Numbered from the stretch's first letter, positions 1 to 5,717 are shown. The stretch: 5,717 nt of DNA from an uncultured Desulfurellaceae bacterium (GCA_913056505.1 CAJXLZ010000071.1:1-5717), one strand, 5' to 3'. Notes: generated by a model not told the origin, from the letters alone. Translations and numbers: made by a program.

Positions 1-783
1 CTAAAAAAAAGATCTATTGTGCCAAGCCTTGCTGTTATACTAGTAGGCAATAATCCGGCGAGTCAGTTGTATGTGAATATGAAAACAAAAGCATGTGAAG
101 ACGCCGGAATTTACTCTATAAATCATAGGATGCCCGAGGAGATAAGTGAGAAAGAACTGATAGATGCGATTAAAATGCTTAATGCCAATCCTATGGTACA
201 TGGCATACTTGTTCAGTTACCACTGCCTGAGCACATAGATGAAAATAAGGTTATAGAAGCAATAGACTATAGAAAAGATGTTGATGGATTTCATCCGTAT
301 AATGCCGGTAAATTAGTAAGAGGAAATCCTATGTTTTATCCATGTACGCCGTTGGGTATAATGCGTCTCTTTGAAGAATACAATATAGAATTAAAAGGCA
401 AAGATGTTGTTATAGTTGGAGCTGGTAATATAACAGGCAAACCTATGGCGTCTATGCTTGTAAATGCCTATGCTACTGTTCAAATTTGCAATATATATAC
501 GGATAAACTGAAAGAGAAGACAAAGCAAGCCGATATACTTATAAGCGCAGTCGGTAAGCCGCATTTGATAAACGCCGATATGGTAAAGGAAGAAAGCGTA
601 GTAGTGGATGTTGGAATAAGCAAGGTTGATGGAAAGGTTAGAGGAGATGTTGATTTCGAAGAGGTTTCAAAGAAAGCGTCATATATAACGCCTGTGCCCG
701 GAGGGGTTGGGCCTATGACGATAGCCATGCTGCTTTATAATACCATGAGGTCTATTCATATAAATCAAAATTTGAAGAATTAG
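1..783 (+). CDS. folD: Bifunctional methylenetetrahydrofolate dehydrogenase / methenyltetrahydrofolate cyclohydrolase FolD (5' end outside window)
   Basis: FolD is a cytosolic enzyme that interconverts 5,10-methylene-, 5,10-methenyl- and 10-formyl-tetrahydrofolate. The frame is open from base 1, so the GTG at 19 is an internal valine and not the start. The 260 visible residues include the catalytic Tyr24-x3-Lys28, Gln72 in VQLPLP and Asp95 in DVDGF. With a constant shift of 26 these match E. coli Y50/K54, Q98 and D121 as I recall them, so about 26 residues are missing and the full protein would be near 286 aa, normal for the family. PCTPLG (around 115-120) and the C-terminal TPVPGGVGPMTIAMLL signature are intact. 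The dinucleotide-binding region is odd: GAGNITGKP (140-148) stands where most members have GRSxxVGxP, and CNIYT (163-167) where they have CHSRT or similar. Cofactor preference may therefore be NAD rather than NADP (inference). No clear terminator follows the TAG stop. Family assignment is very secure. Confidence 0.97.
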   Translation, partial: LKKRSIVPSLAVILVGNNPASQLYVNMKTKACEDAGIYSINHRMPEEISEKELIDAIKMLNANPMVHGILVQLPLPEHIDENKVIEAIDYRKDVDGFHPYNAGKLVRGNPMFYPCTPLGIMRLFEEYNIELKGKDVVIVGAGNITGKPMASMLVNAYATVQICNIYTDKLKEKTKQADILISAVGKPHLINADMVKEESVVVDVGISKVDGKVRGDVDFEEVSKKASYITPVPGGVGPMTIAMLLYNTMRSIHINQNLKN

Positions 784-792
784 TTATTTTTC

Positions 793-820
793 TTGAAATT
801 AAGCAATTAACAACTACAAT
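793..820 (+). promoter_or_regulatory. Putative sigma-A promoter for rimP-nusA-infB
   Basis: A TTGAAA -35 box (793-798) and a TACAAT -10 box (815-820) are separated by 16 bases. Each differs from the consensus (TTGACA, TATAAT) at one position. A start point about 7 bases downstream would fall near 827, giving a leader of only about 25 bases before rimP, too short for a riboswitch. It sits in the only gap longer than 40 bases in the window, which fits the start of the rimP transcription unit. AT-rich DNA produces such matches by chance, so this remains a prediction. Confidence 0.55.
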
Positions 821-827
821 ATAAGAA

Positions 828-840
828 TTGTCTTGCAAAA
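828..840 (+). repeat. 13-base repeat TTGTCTTGCAAAA, copy 1 (upstream of rimP)
   Basis: The sequence TTGTCTTGCAAAA occurs exactly here and again at 2380-2392. This copy ends directly against the GGGTGA ribosome-binding segment of rimP and would lie at the 5' end of the message if the promoter at 793-820 is used. Its role is unknown. Confidence 0.6.
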
Positions 841-846
841 GGGTGA
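839..846 (+). promoter_or_regulatory. Ribosome-binding site of rimP
   Basis: AAGGGTGA lies 6 bases before the ATG at 853 and partly matches the 3' portion of the AAGGAGGTGA consensus. It supports the ATG at 853 as the rimP start. Confidence 0.65.
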
Positions 847-852
847 ATTTTT

Positions 853-1290
853 ATGCCGAAATTTGATAAATTGAGTGAGGATATTTTAATTATTGTTCAG
901 GGCTTAGGGTATGAACTATATGATATTGAATATTTACAAAATAAAATTAACATATATATAGATAAGGCTGAAGGTGTTACGTTGGACGATTGTCGTAAAG
1001 TCAGCAGAGATATAGATGTTTTGTTGGATGTTGAGAATCCATTTGAGAAGTCTTATCTATTAACGGTATCTAGTCCGGGCATTAACAGGCATCTGAAAAC
1101 CCCGAAACATTTTATGGATGCAATAGGAAAAAAGTGTATAATTGATACTCATCATAAAATTAATGATAAAAAACGCTTTAAGGGGATTATTGTCAGCTGC
1201 ACGAATAATAATGTAGAAATTGAAACGGATAGTGAGCTCGTCAGCTTAAATTTAAATGATATAAAAAAAGCACGTTTAGACGAGTTGTAG
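853..1290 (+). CDS. rimP: Ribosome maturation factor RimP
   Basis: RimP is a cytosolic assembly factor that binds the immature 30S subunit and helps its maturation. The 145-aa protein has the two expected parts. The N-terminal alpha/beta domain (about 1-80) carries the family pattern DCRKVSRDIDVLLDVENPF followed by YLLTVSSPGINRHLKTPKHF, with the diagnostic SSPG at 73-76. The C-terminal SH3-like domain (about 84-145) ends in a short 'NLNDIKKARL' strand typical of the family. Length is near the usual 150 aa. The ATG at 853 has a ribosome-binding site and there is a probable promoter upstream, so rimP looks like the first gene of the operon. Only 9 bases separate it from nusA, its usual neighbour. 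Nothing is truncated or missing. Confidence 0.95.
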   Translation: MPKFDKLSEDILIIVQGLGYELYDIEYLQNKINIYIDKAEGVTLDDCRKVSRDIDVLLDVENPFEKSYLLTVSSPGINRHLKTPKHFMDAIGKKCIIDTHHKINDKKRFKGIIVSCTNNNVEIETDSELVSLNLNDIKKARLDEL

Positions 1291-1296
1291 GGGGAA
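1289..1296 (+). promoter_or_regulatory. Ribosome-binding site of nusA, overlapping the rimP stop
   Basis: AGGGGGAA overlaps the last two bases of the rimP TAG stop and lies 3 to 5 bases before the ATG at 1300. A ribosome terminating on rimP would sit on the nusA site, so the two genes are probably translated in a coupled way. Confidence 0.6.
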
Positions 1297-1299
1297 TAA

Positions 1300-2370
1300 A
1301 TGGAAGAAATTTTTAATATAGCATCTATTATAGCAAAAGAACATAATATATCTTTAGAGGATGTTTTAGAATCGCTTGTTGATTCCATTAAAATGGCTGT
1401 ATTGAGAAAATATGGAGAGGATAGGAAGGTTAAGACTGAACTTGATATAGAGAATAAAATATTAAATGTACTCATAGAAAAAGATGTAACAGAATCAGCT
1501 AAAAAAGACTATGAAATAGATTTAAAAGATGCACTGTCTATAAATCCCGATGTAAAAGTTGGGGATAAGATATATGTCAAGCTGGATACTAAAAATTTAG
1601 GTAGAATAGCCGCATCTACGACAAAATCTGTTATGTCTAAGATGTTTAGAGATATAGAAAAGCACTCTGCCTATGAAGAATATTCTGAATATGTGGGTAA
1701 AATAATTTCGGGTGAGATTTGGAGCGTGGGTATGCACGGTGATGTTTTGGTGGATTTAAAGAATGCCATAGGTATTCTTCCGAAAAGAGAACAGGCTCCG
1801 AACGATAAATATATTGTAGGTGAATTAATTAAAGCTTATGTAATAGAGGTTTTAGAAGAACCCAAGGGAGTAAAACTGTTACTTTCCCGTACGCATCCTG
1901 GATTTGTGAAAGAACTATTTAAAAAAGAGGTGCCTGAAGTGAGAGATGGCAATGTAGATGTTAAAGCTGTTGCAAGGGACCCTTCTCATAGAACAAAGGT
2001 TGCAGTTTACTCTAATGATTCCCACATTGATCCTATAGGAACATGCGTGGGCTCTAAGGGCGTCAGGATATCATCCATAGTCAAGGAATTGGGCGATGAA
2101 AAGATAGATGTTGTGAAGTGGAGTGCGAATCCTGCTGTGTATATAAGAAACGCTATCGCTCCGGCAAAAGCTGTTTCTGTAGATATTGACGAGGATAACA
2201 AAAAGGCTAAGATATATGTTGAAGATGAGGAATATTCTATGGCTATAGGTAAAGCAGGTATTAATGCAAAGCTTGCTGCTAAACTCACTGGCTATAGTAT
2301 AGATATAATAAAAAACTCAGAGATAGATGAGCAAGATGATGATTATGCTGGCTTTGCTCCTAAAGAGTAA
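1300..2370 (+). CDS. nusA: Transcription termination/antitermination factor NusA
   Basis: NusA binds RNA polymerase and nascent RNA, and modulates pausing, intrinsic termination and antitermination. At 356 aa it has the short architecture of Bacillota (B. subtilis about 370 aa), without the extra acidic repeats of E. coli NusA. Domains in order are: RNA-polymerase-binding N-terminal domain (about 1-125); S1 domain (about 131-198, ending LLLSRTHPG); KH1 (about 200-275, with DPIGTCVGSKGVRI and loop GSKG at 251-254, then EKIDVV); and KH2 (about 280-340, with AIGKAGINAKLAAKLTGYSIDI and loop GKAG at 317-320). A short acidic tail with EQDDDY follows. The conserved N-terminal stretch usually resembling QTAKQVI reads STTKSVM here (about 106-112), a mild divergence. 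It follows rimP by 9 bases. The next gene is infB rather than ylxR, which is unusual for this group. Confidence 0.97.
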   Translation: MEEIFNIASIIAKEHNISLEDVLESLVDSIKMAVLRKYGEDRKVKTELDIENKILNVLIEKDVTESAKKDYEIDLKDALSINPDVKVGDKIYVKLDTKNLGRIAASTTKSVMSKMFRDIEKHSAYEEYSEYVGKIISGEIWSVGMHGDVLVDLKNAIGILPKREQAPNDKYIVGELIKAYVIEVLEEPKGVKLLLSRTHPGFVKELFKKEVPEVRDGNVDVKAVARDPSHRTKVAVYSNDSHIDPIGTCVGSKGVRISSIVKELGDEKIDVVKWSANPAVYIRNAIAPAKAVSVDIDEDNKKAKIYVEDEEYSMAIGKAGINAKLAAKLTGYSIDIIKNSEIDEQDDDYAGFAPKE

Positions 2371-2379
2371 CATGCGACT

Positions 2380-2392
2380 TTGTCTTGCAAAA
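2380..2392 (+). repeat. 13-base repeat TTGTCTTGCAAAA, copy 2 (upstream of infB)
   Basis: This is an exact second copy of the sequence at 828-840, in the 39-base gap between nusA and infB and just before the infB ribosome-binding site. In this copy TTTG (2379-2382) could pair with CAAA (2388-2391) around a 5-base loop, but a 4-bp stem is weak and the rimP copy keeps only 3 pairs. There is no T-tract, so it is not a terminator. Confidence 0.6.
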
Positions 2393-2395
2393 ACT

Positions 2396-2404
2396 TAAGG
2401 AGGG
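2396..2404 (+). promoter_or_regulatory. Strong ribosome-binding site that decides the infB start
   Basis: TAAGGAGGG is a near-perfect Shine-Dalgarno sequence with 5 bases between it and the GTG at 2410. An upstream in-frame TTG (2380) would place this site inside the coding region and would add residues unlike any IF2 start. The GTG at 2410 is therefore the real start. Confidence 0.85.
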
Positions 2405-2409
2405 TGCAA

Positions 2410-4551
2410 GTGAAGAAAATAAGGGTGTATGAAATAGCAAGAAAACTGAATACTAAAAGTAGTATTATTATAAAAAAATTGAATGATGAGGGTATAGCAG
2501 TAAAAAGCAACTTTAGTGGGATAGAAGAAGATAAGGCAAATGAGTTTATACACAATTGGAATATAGCTAAAGCAGAAACAATAAAGGATATTAAAACCAA
2601 AAAGCCAAAATCAAACAAATCTGTGCAAGATAAACAAATCAGTCAAAAAGCTGTAAAAAATAAAGCAGAAAAGCGAGCATTCAAACAAAAAGCTAAACCC
2701 CAAAAGGAAAAATTTATAGAATCTGTAACACCACAAATATTAAAAGCAAAAAAGAGATATAAAAAAGCGGAAAAAGTTAAAGAAGCAGAAAAAGAAAGCA
2801 AAAAATTGCAGGTAAAAGAGGGTATAACCGTTTATGAATTTGCTAAAGAATTGGGCGTAGATCTTTCCGATATAATTTCTAAGTTGTTTGAGCTTGGCAT
2901 GCTTGTGAGAAAAAATGATATTATAAACCTTGATGCAGCAAAATTAATAGCAGAAGAATATGGATTTGAGATATCCGAAGATGTAGGTAAACAGAAAGCA
3001 GCAGAAGAATTGCTTGATATAGAGGATAAAGAAGAAGATTTGGTAAAAAGGCCACCTGTAGTAACAGTTATGGGGCATGTCGATCACGGAAAAACTTCTA
3101 TTTTGGATGCGATAAAAAAAACAAATATAGCCAACAAGGAAGCGGGTGGCATTACACAGCATATAGGGGCGTATACTGTAAAGATAAAAGGTGAATATAT
3201 CACATTTTTAGATACGCCTGGCCATGAAGCTTTTACGGAAATGAGGGCAAGAGGTGCGCAGATTACTGATATTGTCGTACTTGTGGTAGCTGCAGATGAT
3301 GGCGTAATGCCCCAAACAATAGAAGCAATTAATCACTCTAAAGCTGCTGGCGTTCCTATTGTGGTAGCTATAAATAAAATAGATAAACCAAATGCGAATC
3401 CTGAGAGAGTGAAGCAAGAGTTGTCTAATTACGGAATTATTCCTGAAGATTGGGGCGGAGATAATATTTTTGTTAATGTAAGCGCTAAGAAACTTATAGG
3501 TATAGACGATCTGCTTGAGAGTATACTACTACAGGCAGATGTTATGGAACTGAAAGCAAATCCTAACAAAAGAGCCAAAGCTGTAGTGGTAGAGGCAAGA
3601 TTGGATAAAAATAAGGGACCTGTAGCTACAGTTGTTGTTAAGGAAGGGACGCTTAAGTTTTCAGATGCGTTTATAGTTGGCGCACATTATGGAAAGGTAA
3701 GGGCGCTAATTAACGATAGAGGTGCTAAAGTAAAAGAGGTAAAGCCTTCGTTTTCAATTGAGATACTGGGTTTACATGGAGTTCCTGAAGCGGGCGATAC
3801 ACTTATTGTGGTAAAGGATGAAAAGACTGCTAAAAGCATAGCTTCCAAAAGACAAGAAGAATTAAGGCAGTTAGCATTAAGTAAGCATAAGATAAGCCTT
3901 CAGAATGTATTTGAGCAGATAGATGAAGGAAAACTAAAAGAGCTGCCGGTTATTTTGAAAACCGATGTGTATGGGTCTATTGAAGCGATTAAATCATCTT
4001 TGCTTAAAATATCAACAGAAGAGGTATCTGTAAAGGTCATACATTCAGGAGTGGGAGCCATAACAGAATCCGATATAAATCTTGCGGCTGCATCAAATGC
4101 TATTATTATGGGATTTAATGTTAGGCCGACTCAGGAAGCACTAAAAATGTCGAAAGACTTGGGCATTGAGATAAGAAACTACAGTGTGATTTACGATATA
4201 ATAAATGATGTAAAAAAATCGCTGTCAGGATTGCTTGAGCCGACAGAAGAAGAAGAAATTTTGGGAAGATTAGATATTAGAGACACCTTCAAAGTGCCAA
4301 AGGTAGGCATTGTTGCAGGATGTTATGTTACTTATGGAAAAATTACAAGAAATTCAAAAATAAGAATATTGCGGGACGGCATTATACTGTATGATGGCAA
4401 AATAACATCGCTAAAACGATTTAAAGATGATGTATCAGAGGTGCAGATGGGCTATGAGTGCGGTGTGGGCATAGAGGGATTTAATGATATCAAGGTTGGA
4501 GATTCTATAGAGGCTTATGTTGTTAATAAGGTGCAAAGAGAGCTGAAGTGA
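2410..4551 (+). CDS. infB: Translation initiation factor IF-2
   Basis: IF2 is the GTPase that brings formylmethionyl-tRNA to the 30S subunit and promotes joining of the 50S subunit. Starting at GTG 2410 it is 713 aa, matching the Bacillota size (B. subtilis about 716). Domains: a first IF2-N module (1-50, starting VKKIRVYEIARKL); a lysine-rich linker (51-137, 28 Lys in 87 residues); a second IF2-N module (about 138-188, GITVYEFAKELGV); the GTPase domain (about 217-385); beta-barrel domain II (about 390-490); domain III (about 520-620); and the tRNA-binding C-terminal barrel (about 625-713). GTPase motifs are complete: GHVDHGKT at 222-229, the switch I GGITQHIGA, DTPGHE at 268-273, NKID at 322-325 and SAK at 358-360. 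The stop overlaps the start of the next gene (GTGA). I see no convincing internal in-frame start with a ribosome-binding site for a shorter isoform. Confidence 0.97.
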   Translation: MKKIRVYEIARKLNTKSSIIIKKLNDEGIAVKSNFSGIEEDKANEFIHNWNIAKAETIKDIKTKKPKSNKSVQDKQISQKAVKNKAEKRAFKQKAKPQKEKFIESVTPQILKAKKRYKKAEKVKEAEKESKKLQVKEGITVYEFAKELGVDLSDIISKLFELGMLVRKNDIINLDAAKLIAEEYGFEISEDVGKQKAAEELLDIEDKEEDLVKRPPVVTVMGHVDHGKTSILDAIKKTNIANKEAGGITQHIGAYTVKIKGEYITFLDTPGHEAFTEMRARGAQITDIVVLVVAADDGVMPQTIEAINHSKAAGVPIVVAINKIDKPNANPERVKQELSNYGIIPEDWGGDNIFVNVSAKKLIGIDDLLESILLQADVMELKANPNKRAKAVVVEARLDKNKGPVATVVVKEGTLKFSDAFIVGAHYGKVRALINDRGAKVKEVKPSFSIEILGLHGVPEAGDTLIVVKDEKTAKSIASKRQEELRQLALSKHKISLQNVFEQIDEGKLKELPVILKTDVYGSIEAIKSSLLKISTEEVSVKVIHSGVGAITESDINLAAASNAIIMGFNVRPTQEALKMSKDLGIEIRNYSVIYDIINDVKKSLSGLLEPTEEEEILGRLDIRDTFKVPKVGIVAGCYVTYGKITRNSKIRILRDGIILYDGKITSLKRFKDDVSEVQMGYECGVGIEGFNDIKVGDSIEAYVVNKVQRELK

Positions 4552-4829
4552 TAGTCGGCACTTTATTAATTGAGATAGGAATTGAAGATAGCCTGAATTT
4601 AAAAGATAAGCGAAGAATATTGAAGAGCATAATAGAGAGATTAAAAAATAGGTTCAATATATCAATTGCTGAGGTAGATAATAACGATATTGTTAATTAT
4701 GCCTCCTTGGGCATATCAACTGTGTCTAACCGTATGATCCATATTGATTCTGTGTTTGATAAAATAAGAGGCTTCATAGAGAACAATTTTAATGTTTATA
4801 TAATAAAATTTGAGAGGAATATTGCATGA
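4548..4829 (+). CDS. ylxP: YlxP-like DUF503 family protein
   Basis: This is a small 93-aa protein of the DUF503/YlxP family, commonly encoded between infB and rbfA in Bacillota. A ribosome-assembly role has been suggested from this context, but I know of no firmly established biochemical function. Family features are the N-terminal strand VGTLLIEIGI, the basic SLNLKDKRRILKSIIERLKNRFN segment (about 15-37), the AEVDNND turn (41-47) and SLGISTVSN (53-61). The aromatic residue often found after AEVDxxD (a Trp in many members) is absent here. The GTG start at 4548 overlaps the infB stop as GTGA, with a modest AGAGAG ribosome-binding segment (4537-4542) inside infB, so translation is probably coupled to IF2. 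Its own stop overlaps the rbfA start. Confidence 0.88.
   Translation: MIVGTLLIEIGIEDSLNLKDKRRILKSIIERLKNRFNISIAEVDNNDIVNYASLGISTVSNRMIHIDSVFDKIRGFIENNFNVYIIKFERNIA
4812..4817 (+). promoter_or_regulatory. Ribosome-binding site of rbfA, inside ylxP
   Basis: GAGAGG lies 8 bases before the ATG at 4826, within the last codons of ylxP. Together with the ATGA stop-start overlap it supports this start and coupled translation. Confidence 0.6.
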
Positions 4830-5206
4830 TAAGAAGGAATAATCCTTACAAAAGATATGATAGGGTGTCAAGCGAATTAAGGAAAATAGTGTCTGAAATA
4901 ATAGAGATGAGGGTGAAGGATATAAAGCTTAGGGGCGTTGTTGTTACGGATTTAGTTTTAAGCAAAGATCTGCGATATGCAAAAGTTTTTGTTAGTTCTA
5001 TAAATCAAGATGTAAACAAGAAAACCGTTTTAAAAAGTTTGGATAATGCAAAGGGTTATATAAAAAATATTGTATCTGATAAAATACGCCTTAGATATAT
5101 GCCGGAATTTACTTTTCTTTATGATGATTCGGCAAATTATGGGTTTAAGATAGATAATTTACTTAAAGAAATAAAGAGCGATAGCAATGATAGAGAAGAT
5201 AGGTGA
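4826..5206 (+). CDS. rbfA: 30S ribosome-binding factor RbfA
   Basis: RbfA is a cold-shock-associated assembly factor that binds free 30S subunits near the 5' part of 16S rRNA and is needed for late maturation. The 126-aa protein is normal in length and is a single type II KH-like domain. Visible signatures are RYDRVSSELRKIVSEII (10-26), VVVTDLVLSKDLRYAKVFVSS (38-58), the A-x-G kink that replaces the usual KH GxxG loop (Ala75-Gly77 in NAKGYIK), and RLRYMPEFTFLYDDSANYG (88-106). The usual DPR before the first core strand reads DIK here, a small divergence. It starts with an ATGA overlap on ylxP. Its last 20 bases are shared with the start of the downstream DHH phosphoesterase in another frame. 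Confidence 0.96.
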   Translation: MIRRNNPYKRYDRVSSELRKIVSEIIEMRVKDIKLRGVVVTDLVLSKDLRYAKVFVSSINQDVNKKTVLKSLDNAKGYIKNIVSDKIRLRYMPEFTFLYDDSANYGFKIDNLLKEIKSDSNDREDR

Positions 5207-5717
5207 AATTTTAAAAGAGAAAAAATCTTTTTTAGTAGTGTCTCATAAAGATCCCGATGGTGATGCTATAGGCTCGTCATTGGCAATGTATAATGTACTA
5301 AAGGAATTGGGTAAAACAGTTTTTATTGAAAATCCTACGATACCCCCTAGGTTGTATTCGTTTTTAGAAAATTATGATAAAATCCAAATAGTAGGAAACG
5401 ATAAAGATGTAGAGGTTGTAATAGCTTTAGACTCTGCAGATCTAGGAAGATGCGGCATTGAAAAATCATACGCTGAAAATAAGATATTTATAAATATAGA
5501 TCATCATGAAACAAATACAAAATTTGGTGATATTAACTTGATTAATCCTGCTGCAAGTGCCGTTGGATGTATCCTATGGGAAATATTTATAAAAAACAGT
5601 ATCAAAATTTCCAAAAATACGGCTGATTGTCTTTATACAAGCATACTAACAGACACAGGTTCATTCAGATATCTATCAACTACCCCTAAGACATTTCGCA
5701 TAGCGGCTTATCTATTG
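5187..5717 (+). CDS. nrnA: DHH/DHHA1 family phosphoesterase, NrnA-like oligoribonuclease / pAp phosphatase (3' end outside window)
   Basis: The frame is open to the right edge with no stop: 177 residues of a protein usually a little over 310 aa. NrnA enzymes are cytosolic and metal-dependent; they hydrolyse short RNA fragments, and many also remove the 3' phosphate of pAp or cleave pGpG/pApA. The visible DHH domain carries all four metal-binding motifs: HKDPDGDAIGS (His20, Asp24, Asp26), VIALDSADLGR (Asp82), NIDHHETN (Asp105-His106-His107) and SILTDTGSFRY (Asp156). The C-terminal DHHA1 domain, with its GGGH-type substrate-binding motif, lies beyond the window, so exact substrate class cannot be judged. 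The ATG at 5187 is the only possible start, because an in-frame TAA lies at 5172-5174. It overlaps rbfA by 20 bases and has only a weak site (AAGAG, 5174-5178). Position after rbfA is the usual Bacillota arrangement and supports NrnA over RecJ. Confidence 0.92.
   Translation, partial: MIEKIGEILKEKKSFLVVSHKDPDGDAIGSSLAMYNVLKELGKTVFIENPTIPPRLYSFLENYDKIQIVGNDKDVEVVIALDSADLGRCGIEKSYAENKIFINIDHHETNTKFGDINLINPAASAVGCILWEIFIKNSIKISKNTADCLYTSILTDTGSFRYLSTTPKTFRIAAYLL

Noticed and set aside
19..21. GTG as the start codon of folD
   Set aside because: The frame is open back to base 1 and the preceding residues fit the FolD N-terminal region. The catalytic residues align with E. coli FolD only if about 26 residues lie upstream of the window.
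480..728. Open frame on the minus strand inside folD
   Set aside because: It lies fully inside a well-conserved gene, resembles no known protein, is serine/threonine-rich as expected from antisense reading, and has no ribosome-binding site that I can see.
781..815. Possible intrinsic terminator after folD
   Set aside because: AATT repeats (797-800 and 805-808) could form only a very short AT stem, with no GC-rich stem followed by a T-tract.
1152..1475. Open frame on the minus strand across the rimP-nusA junction
   Set aside because: It is antisense to two clear genes, and its Ser/Phe/Ile-rich composition is the typical shadow of AT-rich coding DNA.
2379..2391. Hairpin TTTG-loop-CAAA as an attenuator before infB
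   Set aside because: Four mainly A-T pairs are too weak, there is no T-run, and the matching copy upstream of rimP keeps only three pairs.
2007..2618. Two minus-strand open frames over the end of nusA and the start of infB
   Set aside because: Both are shadows of conserved coding sequence. The hydrophobic look of the second comes from antisense reading of lysine-rich codons (AAA/AAG giving Phe/Leu), not from a real membrane protein.
2944..3417. Cys/Phe/Tyr-rich minus-strand frames opposite the IF2 GTPase domain
   Set aside because: They lie opposite the most conserved part of infB, and the composition is explained by reverse reading of that gene.
1..5717. A novel defence, mobile or biosynthetic system
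   Set aside because: All seven reading frames belong to recognised housekeeping families in a largely standard order. No repeats of array type, no recombinase or transposase signatures, no shift in base composition and no unexplained gene-sized gap were seen.

Overview
The window is a compact, one-strand stretch of core housekeeping genes from an AT-rich bacterium. Heavy use of ATA (Ile) and AGA (Arg) codons, GTG starts, strong purine-rich Shine-Dalgarno sites and the gene order point to a low-GC Bacillota, probably a member of the Clostridia. I cannot name a genus from the sequence alone.

Layout, all on the + strand: 3' part of folD (1-783, about 26 N-terminal residues lie outside the window); a 69-base gap with a good sigma-A-type promoter (793-820); rimP (853-1290); nusA (1300-2370); infB (2410-4551); ylxP/DUF503 (4548-4829); rbfA (4826-5206); and the 5' part of a DHH-family nrnA-like phosphoesterase (5187-5717, running off the right edge). 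The last four genes overlap end to start by 4, 4 and 20 bases. There are no RNA genes, mobile elements or CRISPR arrays, and no gene-free stretch of 300 bases.

From rimP onward this is the conserved nusA-infB transcription/translation operon. RimP and RbfA help mature the 30S ribosomal subunit, NusA controls RNA polymerase pausing and termination, IF2 delivers initiator tRNA and joins the subunits, and the NrnA-like enzyme degrades short RNA fragments. FolD belongs to one-carbon folate metabolism, which supplies the formyl group for the initiator tRNA that IF2 recognises. That link is real biochemistry, but the adjacency may be accidental.

I see no new multi-gene system. Points worth a second look are: a FolD whose usual NADP-binding signatures are replaced; the absence of ylxR and ylxQ between nusA and infB; an exact 13-base repeat just upstream of both rimP and infB; a changed NusA N-terminal motif; and the GTG start of infB, which is easily misannotated 30 bases upstream.
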